Below, piece by piece: positions 8,732 to 14,810 of a stretch of DNA of 64,000 nucleotides. Made by a program: the position numbers and the translations under genes. The stretch is from NCBI RefSeq assembly GCF_900129585.1, contig NZ_FQWF01000007.1, positions 1 through 64,000 on the forward strand, read 5' to 3'. A model generated the notes under the pieces. The model saw nothing but the letters and a program-made list of their open reading frames with translations, was not told the DNA's origin and searched no databases. Positions within the stretch are counted from its first letter, which is position 1. Every line of letters begins with the position of its first letter. The DNA is from Flavobacterium micromati. GTDB taxonomy: Bacteria > Bacteroidota > Bacteroidia > Flavobacteriales > Flavobacteriaceae.

Positions 8732-9289
8732 ATGGAGAAAAATATTTACGGAATTATTCAAGATTGGCACGAACTATTAAAAAACGGCACCATAACAGAA
8801 AATGAGTTTAATTCAAAAAAAAACGAACTATTAAATATTGAAAAGAAGAAAACAGAAGAGCAAGAAAAACAAAGAATTAACGACAATGTTGAGTTTGAAA
8901 AAAGTAAAAGCTTTGTTAATAATTCAATTCTTTACACAATAGGAATTATTTGTATTGGTATTTTAGCCTTTTATTTTTTTAATCGAAATGATGAAGAATT
9001 TGAAACAGAAAATAATTCAGTCGGAAATGTCGAAACCGATACTATGTTAGGTAATTATATTGTTCAAGCTGATAATTCAACCTTGGTGCATTTTTTTGAG
9101 GAACCAGAAATCAATACAGAAAAAAAAGCCTATTTTAGTACTAATGACACTGTATATGTTACTCAAATTGAAAATGGTTTTGGTTATGTTAGATTTTTAA
9201 ATAGTAAAGGACAAAAATCTATTGGTTGGTTACCATTAGAAAAAATGATTTATTGTGAAGAATGTATAAGTGAAGATGCCGAAAATTAA
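8732..9289 (+). CDS. SHOCT - transmembrane - SH3-like protein
   Basis: 185 residues. The N-terminus (about 7-35: IIQDWHELLKNGTITENEFNSKKNELL) is a SHOCT-like motif, matching the C-terminus of the preceding protein and suggesting that the two proteins meet through these motifs. A charged helix leads to one membrane helix (about 66-85, SILYTIGIICIGILAFYFF). The C-terminal part (about 110-178) resembles a bacterial SH3 domain (VYVTQIENGFGYVRFLNSKGQKSIGWLPLEKM) and would face the periplasm if the N-terminus is cytoplasmic. The gene ends 3 bases before AGCACACAAC, the exact reverse complement of the unit start at 8211. Confidence 0.65.
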   Translation: MEKNIYGIIQDWHELLKNGTITENEFNSKKNELLNIEKKKTEEQEKQRINDNVEFEKSKSFVNNSILYTIGIICIGILAFYFFNRNDEEFETENNSVGNVETDTMLGNYIVQADNSTLVHFFEEPEINTEKKAYFSTNDTVYVTQIENGFGYVRFLNSKGQKSIGWLPLEKMIYCEECISEDAEN

Positions 9290-9302
9290 AACAGCACACA
9301 AC

Positions 9303-9380
9303 AGTTAGGGTTTCGTTGCGTTCGAAGAACGAACAATGAACCCGCGGTTGAATCCTCCGCGGCGGACAGGCTGGAACCGG
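9303..9380. repeat. Spacer hairpin block after the SHOCT unit
   Basis: The block reads AGTTAGGGTTTCGTTGCGTT, a short central hairpin CGTTCGAAGAACG, then AATGAACCCGCGGTTGAATC and CCTCCGCGGCGGACAGG. GGGTT pairs with AACCC around the centre. It is the shortest version of the hairpin found in the array. Confidence 0.7.
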
Positions 9381-9433
9381 TTGAGAGTCCTCTAACACTA
9401 TGGAGTTATCGTGAAGTATTGAAACAGAATTTC

Positions 9434-9460
9434 AAGAGGCAAGTGAGCCTCTTTTTTTTT
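9434..9460 (+). terminator. Rho-independent terminator in spacer
   Basis: Stem AAGAGGC/GCCTCTT with a 6-base loop followed by at least eight T residues, equivalent to the one at 6438. Confidence 0.8.
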
Positions 9461-9465
9461 ACTGT

Positions 9466-9672
9466 AAAAAAAGTCCGGTTTTTCTCTTGTTTTCCTTTCC
9501 CGAATTTTCAGGATTAGTCACAACTTCCTTTACCCATAAAGTTAATTTTTACAATGATTTGAGCTTTGGCTATCGCCAAAATACCATCCCGACACTTCGG
9601 TAGGCGGACCACACTGGTCAAAAACAGCTATTCGATGTAAATTGCCTGTTTTGCAACAAGGGCATTTGGGTA
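9466..9672 (-). pseudogene. C-terminal remnant of an IS91-like transposase
   Basis: On the minus strand the segment reads KCPCCKTGNLHRIAVFDQCG followed by PPTEVSGWYFGDSQ and a stop. A CxxC zinc-binding tail followed by a GPP motif resembles the end of IS91-like Y-transposases of flavobacteria. Only about 45 codons remain. A second, diverged copy lies at 13918-14278. The family call rests on memory of the C-terminal pattern. Confidence 0.45.
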
Positions 9673-9971
9673 AAAAAGGTCTAAGAAACAACTTAGTGTC
9701 AAAACTGGGACGACCTTCGGATTTTATAGTTTGTCCCGTAAAACCAAGTGCTTCAAGTGAGATATGCTCTACTAAAGCATCGATAAAACGTCCGAAACTT
9801 CGGGAGGATTTTCTGAGGTGATTTTTTCTTCTAAACTACTTATTTGTAACTGTTGACATGATATTCCAGATATATGTTGCATTTTTAAACGTACAAATTT
9901 TCTCGCTTATAACAAAATAAAATACTATATTTGACTCAAATGAAACGGAAGTTTTTTCATAGACTGACGTT
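9671..9971 (-). pseudogene. IS1182 end remnant
   Basis: Holds about 60 degenerate codons of the transposase N-terminus and the right terminal repeat (TTCATAGACTGACGTT, ending at 9971). It is truncated close to the same point as the remnant at 6508. Confidence 0.75.
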
Positions 9972-10033
9972 GGCAGATATAGTCTCAAAAATCGTAAATA
10001 AAGAAGAAATTTCGAAATAAATTTGGAAAATTA

Positions 10034-10054
10034 GTAACTTTTAAGTTACCTTTG
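10034..10054 (+). promoter_or_regulatory. Promoter and operator of higBA copy 2
   Basis: TACCTTTG at 10047-10054 fits TAnnTTTG and lies 4 bases before the higB ATG. It is overlapped by the inverted repeat GTAACTT-TT-AAGTTAC (10034-10049), a likely operator for autoregulation by the HigA-type antitoxin. Confidence 0.6.
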
Positions 10055-10058
10055 AAAA

Positions 10059-10400
10059 ATGAAAGTACGTGAAGTTATAGCATATGAAAATCACTTTGAA
10101 GAGTTTCTCCTTGAACAACCGAAAAAAGTTCAAGATAAAATATTCAAAATTATTGAAGCTATTGAAACATTAGAAAGAGTTCCAGCGAATTATTTAAAAT
10201 CAATGGAAGGAAATAATGGACTTTACGAAGCGAGAATTCAACTTGGTTCAAATATTTGGCGTGTATTTTGCTTTTTTGACGAAGGAAAACTTGTAATACT
10301 TTTAAATGGTTTTCAAAAGAAAACTCAGAAAACGCCTAAAAATGAAATTAAAAAAGCGTTGAAATTAATGACTAAATATTATTCTGAAAAAACTAAATAA
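10059..10400 (+). CDS. higB: HigB-like toxin, second copy
   Basis: 113 residues, RelE-fold toxin of the Gp49/HigB type. It shares the block FCFFDEGKLVILLNGFQKKTQKTP with the protein at 1084 but is otherwise clearly diverged, so the two are old paralogues rather than a recent duplication. GLYEARIQLGSNIWRVF is the central strand region. The antitoxin gene follows after 2 bases. The unit is complete, with its own promoter and operator. Confidence 0.85.
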   Translation: MKVREVIAYENHFEEFLLEQPKKVQDKIFKIIEAIETLERVPANYLKSMEGNNGLYEARIQLGSNIWRVFCFFDEGKLVILLNGFQKKTQKTPKNEIKKALKLMTKYYSEKTK

Positions 10401-10402
10401 TC

Positions 10403-10693
10403 ATGGAAACTAAAACGTGGAAAGAAATAAAAAACAATGTTTACGGTAAAAAAGGCACTGAAAGACGTGACGAACTTGAAAGAGAAATTCAAGGTTTTAA
10501 AATTGGAATACTTTTGAAAAAAGCTCGTGAAGAAAAACAACTAACTCAAACTGAACTTGGAGAATTAGTTGATAAAAAGAGAGAATATATTTCTCGAATT
10601 GAAAATAATGGAAGTAACTTAACTCTTAAAACTTTATACGATATTGTGGAAAAAGGGTTTGGCGGAAAAGTGAAAATTCAAATTGAACTATAA
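10403..10693 (+). CDS. higA: HigA-like antitoxin, second copy
   Basis: 96 residues. The XRE helix-turn-helix spans about residues 34-88 (ILLKKAREEKQLTQTELGELVDKKREYISRIENNGSNLTLKTL). The N-terminal 30 residues contain KKGTERRDELEREIQGFKIG, similar in layout to the GKSGTETRQKYEEEYESFELG of the antitoxin at 1443. It ends 4 bases before ATCTGCTAAC, which mirrors the start of this unit (GTTGGCAGAT at 9969) with one mismatch. Confidence 0.85.
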   Translation: METKTWKEIKNNVYGKKGTERRDELEREIQGFKIGILLKKAREEKQLTQTELGELVDKKREYISRIENNGSNLTLKTLYDIVEKGFGGKVKIQIEL

Positions 10694-10707
10694 CTCCATC
10701 TGCTAAC

Positions 10708-10830
10708 AGCTAGGGTTTCGGTACCTTCGCCGAGTCGAACGAACACCCGAGCGACAGCGAACGGACGAAGTAATTAACCCGAGGTTGAATCCTCCGCGGC
10801 TGACAGGATAGAACCGATTACATGCCGCCA
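10708..10830. repeat. Spacer hairpin block after higBA copy 2
   Basis: AGCTAGGGTTTCGG opens the block and TTAACCCGAGG closes the main stem. The loop is longer than in other copies and includes ACCCGAGCGACAGCGAACGG, also present at 7580 and 13762. CCTCCGCGGCTGACAGG and GAACCGATTACATGCCGCC follow. No ORF is present. Confidence 0.65.
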
Positions 10831-10871
10831 ACACTAAAGAGTTAATTTTAAGTTATTAGAAGGATTTTGAG

Positions 10872-10895
10872 GAGGCAATCATGCCTCTTTTTTTT
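10872..10895 (+). terminator. Rho-independent terminator in spacer
   Basis: GAGGC-AATCAT-GCCTC followed by eight T residues, identical in the stem to the one at 7906. Confidence 0.8.
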
Positions 10896-10898
10896 GCA

Positions 10899-11166
10899 TA
10901 ATAGTTAAACTTGTACAACCTTCGGATTTTATAGTTTGTACCGAAAAACCAAGTGCTTCAAGTGAGATGTGCTCTACAAAAGCTTCAATAAAACGCACAG
11001 GATTATCTAAAGCGATTTTATCTTCTAAAGTACTTATTTGTAACTGTTGACGCGATATTCCAGATATATGTTGCATCTTTAAATGTACAAATTTTCTCGC
11101 TTATATCAAAAATAAAATACTATATTTGACGCAAATAAAGCGAAAGTTTTTTCACAGACTGACGTT
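10899..11166 (-). pseudogene. IS1182 end remnant
   Basis: The first 50 or so codons of the transposase are intact from the ATG at 11074-11076 (MQHISGISRQQLQISTLEDK) and then run into spacer sequence near 10905. The right terminal repeat TTCACAGACTGACGTT ends at 11166, directly at the start of the AbiTii unit. Confidence 0.8.
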
Positions 11167-11203
11167 ATGCACAATTATACCTCACGAATCTAAAACAAAA
11201 AAA

Positions 11204-12124
11204 ATGGAACTTGTAAGTCAAATTATTAATGATTTAATTGATGAAGAAAAATCTTTAAATTCAGCATTATTAAAAACTAAAGTTCTAGCAAGTAGAATAC
11301 AAAATGAAGTTTTATTAAATTGGGTAAATAATGAATTATCCGGATATCTAAACACAAATAAAATACCTAATTACCGAAGAGAAATTAATAATGAACTAAA
11401 AGGAACTTTTATTAATGGAACAATGAAATATACAAATACACAAGTTCCAACAATAGGTTTAGATAAATCATTTGAAAAAAAATTAAGAACTACAGATTTT
11501 ATAGAAAGTATTAGTATGCTTGAAAAATTAATAATTAGTAACAAATCTTCTACTTTAAATGGAGCAATTAGAGCTGAGTTGTCATCCATAATAGAAGAAA
11601 ATTGGATTAATATGGGAAATCCATATCTTCAACTTATTTCAGTATATAAATCAATGCCTAAAAGTTCTGTCGTCGAAATAATCATAAATGTAAGAAATAA
11701 ATTATTAGATTTTATGTTAGAACTTGATGGTAAATATGGTAATTTAACAGAAATAAAAGATTTGACAATGAAAAAAGAAGAAATCTCTTCAATTGTAAAC
11801 AATACAATTATAACAGGTGATGGAAATATTTTAAATACAGGCAAAAAGTCAACCATAAAAAATACTCCAAATATCAATAAAGCAAATAAAGATGATTTAA
11901 TTACTCATTTAAAAAATATTGGATTAACAGAAGATGATACGACAGAAATTGCCGAAATAGTTGATTTAGAAGCACCAGATTTTCAAAATGAAAAATTTGG
12001 TGTTAAAGTGAATACTTGGATTGCAAAAATGATTGGCAAAACAGTTGATGGAAGTTGGAACGTTGGAATTGGAGTTGCGGGAACTTTATTAGCCGAAGCA
12101 ATTAAAAAATATTATGGAATGTAA
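11204..12124 (+). CDS. AbiTii-domain protein, candidate abortive-infection gene
   Basis: 306 residues from the ATG at 11204. The earlier in-frame ATG at 11126 lies inside the IS1182 end and would add residues encoded by its terminal repeat, so it is rejected. The N-terminal 60 residues (ELVSQIINDLIDEEKSLNSALLKTKVLASRIQNEVLLNWVNNELSGY) match the AbiTii domain pattern known from abortive phage infection contexts. The middle is a predicted mixed region with the polar stretch GDGNILNTGKKSTIKNTPN. The last 90 residues end in a weakly hydrophobic segment (GSWNVGIGVAGTLLAEAIKKYY). The mechanism is unknown. The gene ends 9 bases before TGTGCATAAC, a perfect mirror of its unit start at 11164. Confidence 0.7.
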   Translation: MELVSQIINDLIDEEKSLNSALLKTKVLASRIQNEVLLNWVNNELSGYLNTNKIPNYRREINNELKGTFINGTMKYTNTQVPTIGLDKSFEKKLRTTDFIESISMLEKLIISNKSSTLNGAIRAELSSIIEENWINMGNPYLQLISVYKSMPKSSVVEIIINVRNKLLDFMLELDGKYGNLTEIKDLTMKKEEISSIVNNTIITGDGNILNTGKKSTIKNTPNINKANKDDLITHLKNIGLTEDDTTEIAEIVDLEAPDFQNEKFGVKVNTWIAKMIGKTVDGSWNVGIGVAGTLLAEAIKKYYGM

Positions 12125-12166
12125 TAAAATAACTGTGCATAACAGCTAGGGTTCCTATGTAAAGCA

Positions 12167-12572
12167 TTTAAAGTTATTAACAACTTTTTATATGGGCGAT
12201 ATGTGGGTGATTTTCGAGTATAAAATACCGTTCCAACGGCTTGTTGGAAAAGTTGGGAACAACTTTTTGTCCGCCGTAGGCTCTGGACAGAAAAAGTTGT
12301 TCTGACTTTTTCAATAATGCCACGATTAGTTTTTGCTCTTTTATATCATATTTCACTTTTAAATTCTTAAAGCTCAGGCTCCTATTTGTGGTCTAAATAA
12401 ATAGCCACCAGCACCTGTGTGGTTGTAAGAATAATAAAATAGCTGCCGGCTCGTTATGTAGCCCACGCTTTAGCGTGGCTACCACCTTAGCTTTGCAGTC
12501 TATTTTTTCTTGTTATTTTGTGAGACTCTTAAGAAAGTTATTTTTTGATTTTCGCTACTCCTATTTTTAATT
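12167..12572 (-). ncRNA. Structured non-coding end of the IS1111-type element, possible bridge RNA
   Basis: Holds two strong hairpins: GAACAACTTTTTGTCC (starting near 12258) with GGACAGAAAAAGTTGTTC, and GTAGCCCACGC with GCGTGGCTAC near 12458-12481. IS110-family elements encode a bridge RNA in a non-coding end, and in the IS1111 group this is the end downstream of the recombinase. No target-pairing loop has been identified here, so the RNA call is an inference. Confidence 0.35.
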
Positions 12573-13649
12573 TTATACTATTGATTTTTCTGAAATTATG
12601 TTTTTATTAATTTTATATGGGGTTTGTGTCTTAACGACTGCTAGTATCCTTCGAGTCATTTTGTGAGCTACTTTTACGATGATACTTTTTACATTCTTTC
12701 CTTGATGTTTTCTATAATACTGTTGCATTTCAAGATCTTTCCTCACAGCCATCCAAGCCGCTTCAATTAAGTAACTTCGTAATTGACTTCGGCTCCGAGG
12801 AGTTATTCCCAAACATTTCTCGCTACCACCACTTATGTGTATTCCAGGAACAATTCCAACAAAGCTAGCAAATTGTCCCTCGGTATTAAAACGCCTCAAA
12901 TCACCACATTCTGCAATAATAACAGAGGCTAGATAACCCCCAATACCAGGAATACTCTTCAATAAATTGTAATCTTCTTTGTGGCTTTTTCGACAATAGG
13001 CTCGCATTTGATTGGCAATTTCCAAATATTCTGATTTGACGAATTTGTACATTCTAATTTTCCCTTGTAATGCCAGATCTCCACAAGTAGTGCTGAATTT
13101 CACTTTTTCTAACCATTCTATAAAACCATTAGACCAGTTCGAATTGTCATATTCGACGGGAACCTCTACTGCGTGAAACAACAGCAAACTCTTGATATGG
13201 AGTTTAGTTGTCCTCAATTTCTTTGTAACCTGTGTTCTATGACGTGCCAAACTCGTGAACTGATCCTCAACTTCAGTAGGGATATTGATCCCTTTTAAAG
13301 TGCCAGATTTTAACTGGTTGGATAAATTTTTAGCATCCAATGCATCTGTTTTCTGATACCGTTCTTTATTTCCTGTCTTCACGTCAGCTGGGTTGAATAC
13401 CAGTACATTCCAGCCTAAATTTAAAAAATAGCGAGCTACAGAAAACCCACAACAACCTACTTCATAAACTAAATAAATATCATGATTATGAAAATTATTA
13501 GTTACGTATTGCTCTAAATCACATGATTTTGAAGGCATAGAATACGTTTTATGGAAAAATAAATCGGTCTGAATGGAAACTGTCCATGTTTTCTTGTGTA
13601 TATCCAAACCAATATATACTTTTGGACTAGTAGTAATTTGAATACTCAT
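12573..13649 (-). CDS. IS110-family transposase (DEDD recombinase)
   Basis: I place the start at the ATG 13647-13649 (MSIQITTSPKVYIGLDIHKK); a 38-codon upstream extension to 13763 would run through the element's end into the flanking hairpin. The product has about 358 residues. The RuvC-like N-terminal domain shows the DEDD acidic residues: GLDIHKK, then YEVGCCG, then KTDALDAKNL. The C-terminal half carries the transposase_20 region LLKSIPGIGGYLASVIIAECGDLRRF followed by the serine-containing segment GIHISGGSEKCLGITPRSRSQLRSYLIEAAW. It looks intact. Confidence 0.9.
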   Translation of the reverse strand: MSIQITTSPKVYIGLDIHKKTWTVSIQTDLFFHKTYSMPSKSCDLEQYVTNNFHNHDIYLVYEVGCCGFSVARYFLNLGWNVLVFNPADVKTGNKERYQKTDALDAKNLSNQLKSGTLKGINIPTEVEDQFTSLARHRTQVTKKLRTTKLHIKSLLLFHAVEVPVEYDNSNWSNGFIEWLEKVKFSTTCGDLALQGKIRMYKFVKSEYLEIANQMRAYCRKSHKEDYNLLKSIPGIGGYLASVIIAECGDLRRFNTEGQFASFVGIVPGIHISGGSEKCLGITPRSRSQLRSYLIEAAWMAVRKDLEMQQYYRKHQGKNVKSIIVKVAHKMTRRILAVVKTQTPYKINKNIISEKSIV

Positions 13650-13733
13650 ATCATTAAAGTATTGGCAGACCGCTAAAACTGTACTGCAGTTAATATTTAT
13701 TTTGAGGTTCAATTTACTGCTTTTACATGGATG

Positions 13734-13860
13734 CTCGTTGCGTTCGCCGCGGCGAACGAACACCCGAGCGACAGCGAACGGACGAAGTAATGAACCCGCG
13801 GTTGAATCCTCCGCGGCGGACAGGCTGGAACCGATTACATGCCGTCAACACTTATGAAGT
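13734..13860. repeat. Spacer hairpin block, right half split by the IS1111-type element
   Basis: Begins CGTTGCGTTCGCCGCGGCGAAC and continues with ACCCGAGCGACAGCGAACGG, AATGAACCCGCGGTTGAATC, CCTCCGCGGCGGACAGG and GAACCGATTACATGCCGTC. The matching left half (AACAGCTAGGGTT) is at 12141-12153, 1.6 kb away. There is no further cargo unit or IS1182 remnant to its right, so this is the end of the array in the window. Confidence 0.7.
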
Positions 13861-13886
13861 TATCATAGAGTATATTAATGAATATC

Positions 13887-13914
13887 AAGGAGATTAATAG
13901 TCCTCTTTTTTTTT
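13887..13914 (+). terminator. Rho-independent terminator in last spacer
   Basis: AAGGA/TCCTCTT hairpin with an 8-base loop and nine T residues, the diverged counterpart of the other spacer terminators. Confidence 0.65.
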
Positions 13915-13917
13915 GCA

Positions 13918-14278
13918 GTACAAAAAGGTCGTTTTTTTCTTGTTTTCCTTTCCCAAAGTTTCGGGCTTAATCACAATTTCCCTTACCTATCAAGTTAATT
14001 TTTATCATGATTTGAGCTCTGGCTATTGCCAAGATACCATCCCGACACTTCGGGAGGCGCACCTCGCTAGTCAAGAACAGCTATTCGATGAAAAATGCCT
14101 GTTTTGCAAAAAGGACATTTACCAAGGAAAGGCTTTTCTAATACTTTTAGTTTTTCTTGTAAAAGTTTTAGTTTTTCCCGTTCATTGAGAAACTACCTAA
14201 AAACCGTAATGCCGTATTATAAGAGTTTGGGGCATGTATCACTTACAACCAGACAATTATTGAGACGGAAAACCTAGC
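13918..14278 (-). pseudogene. C-terminal remnant of an IS91-like transposase, second copy
   Basis: About 210 bp (13918-14130) match the remnant at 9466-9672 at most positions, and the homology to the family appears to extend upstream to about 14278. In one minus-strand frame it reads LGKCPFCKTGIFHRIAVL, the same CxxC tail. Frameshifts and stops interrupt it. The rest of the interval 13915-14500 shows no other gene. Plus-strand ORFs here are shadows of this remnant. Confidence 0.45.
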
Positions 14279-14502
14279 GAATGATAAGATAAGATTCACA
14301 ATGAAAATTTTGTTTTGGTCCATACTAAAAAAAAGAGTTCGTGGTTTTTATATCGGGACCAACAAATTCGATATGAAGCGTTTAATTACAGCTATTAGGT
14401 TTCTAAGTGAAGAATAATATTCTTAAACCTATCATATATTATATTTTTTAAATATTAAGCATCATAAATCTAACTTATCTCCTCTTTTTTGGCATATTAA
14501 TA

Positions 14503-14563
14503 TGATAACGATCATTTTAAATTACTTTAAATTATGTACTTTTGCAATCTTAATTGAATCTAA
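14503..14563 (+). promoter_or_regulatory. feoAB promoter with candidate metal-regulator sites
   Basis: TACTTTTG at 14537-14544 is the minus-7 element. Upstream is a palindrome ATGAT-AACG-ATCAT (14503-14516) in the minus-33 region. Downstream, TTAATTGAATCTAA (14550-14563) resembles the TTAGAATTAATCTAA found at the same distance from the minus-7 element of the FecA-like gene at 17010. Both positions suit iron-dependent repression. Confidence 0.5.
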
Positions 14564-14570
14564 ATAAGCT

Positions 14571-14810
14571 TTGCTAACAACGATACATTCGCTCAAAAAA
14601 GGAGAACAAGCCATCATAAAAGACTTTGACATCGATACCGTTCCCTTAAAATTATTGGAAATGGGTTGCTTGCCAGGCAACATGGTAGAATTACTCCAAA
14701 TTGCACCTTTTGGAGATCCATTATTTTTGAATATCAACGGTTCGCATGTAGCGATTAGAGTAGAAACTGCAAAGGAAATTGAAGTTGATATTATTAAACT
14801 CAACTTATGA
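14571..14810 (+). CDS. feoA: Ferrous iron transport protein A
   Basis: 79 residues, an SH3-like cytoplasmic protein needed with FeoB for Fe(II) uptake. Typical segments are MLTTIHSLKKGEQAIIKDF, VPLKLLEMGCLPGNMVELLQIAPFGDP and the C-terminal HVAIRVETAKEIEVD. The only usable start is TTG at 14571. The stop overlaps the start of feoB by 4 bases (ATGA), which indicates translational coupling. The transcript would begin shortly after the minus-7 element at 14537, leaving a leader of about 20 bases. Confidence 0.9.
   Translation: MLTTIHSLKKGEQAIIKDFDIDTVPLKLLEMGCLPGNMVELLQIAPFGDPLFLNINGSHVAIRVETAKEIEVDIIKLNL

Larger units (their letters stand above)
12154..13733 (-). mobile_element. IS110-family element of the IS1111 type inserted in a spacer hairpin
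   Basis: The interrupted spacer reads AACAGCTAGGGTT before the element and CGTTGCGTTCGCCGCGGCG after it; joined, they restore the hairpin block seen elsewhere. Short imperfect inverted ends are CCTATGTAAAGCA (12154-12166) and TGCTTTTACATGG (13718-13730). The long non-coding end (about 420 bp) lies downstream of the transposase gene and the upstream one is under 90 bp, the layout of the IS1111 group. Exact borders are uncertain by a few bases. Confidence 0.75.

Noticed and set aside
11126..11203. Longer start for the AbiTii gene
   Set aside because: These 26 codons are translated from the IS1182 terminal repeat; the ATG at 11204 fits the domain start.
996..12143. Classical integron with attC sites
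   Set aside because: The core boxes do not follow GTTRRRY/RYYYAAC strictly, the spacers are far too long and no intI is present. I report it only as integron-like.
13650..13763. N-terminal extension of the IS110 transposase
   Set aside because: It would be encoded by the element's end and the flanking spacer hairpin; the family-typical N-terminus starts at 13649.
13913..14277. Plus-strand ORFs after the last spacer
   Set aside because: They run opposite to the IS91-like remnant and start in the terminator's T-run or within the remnant.
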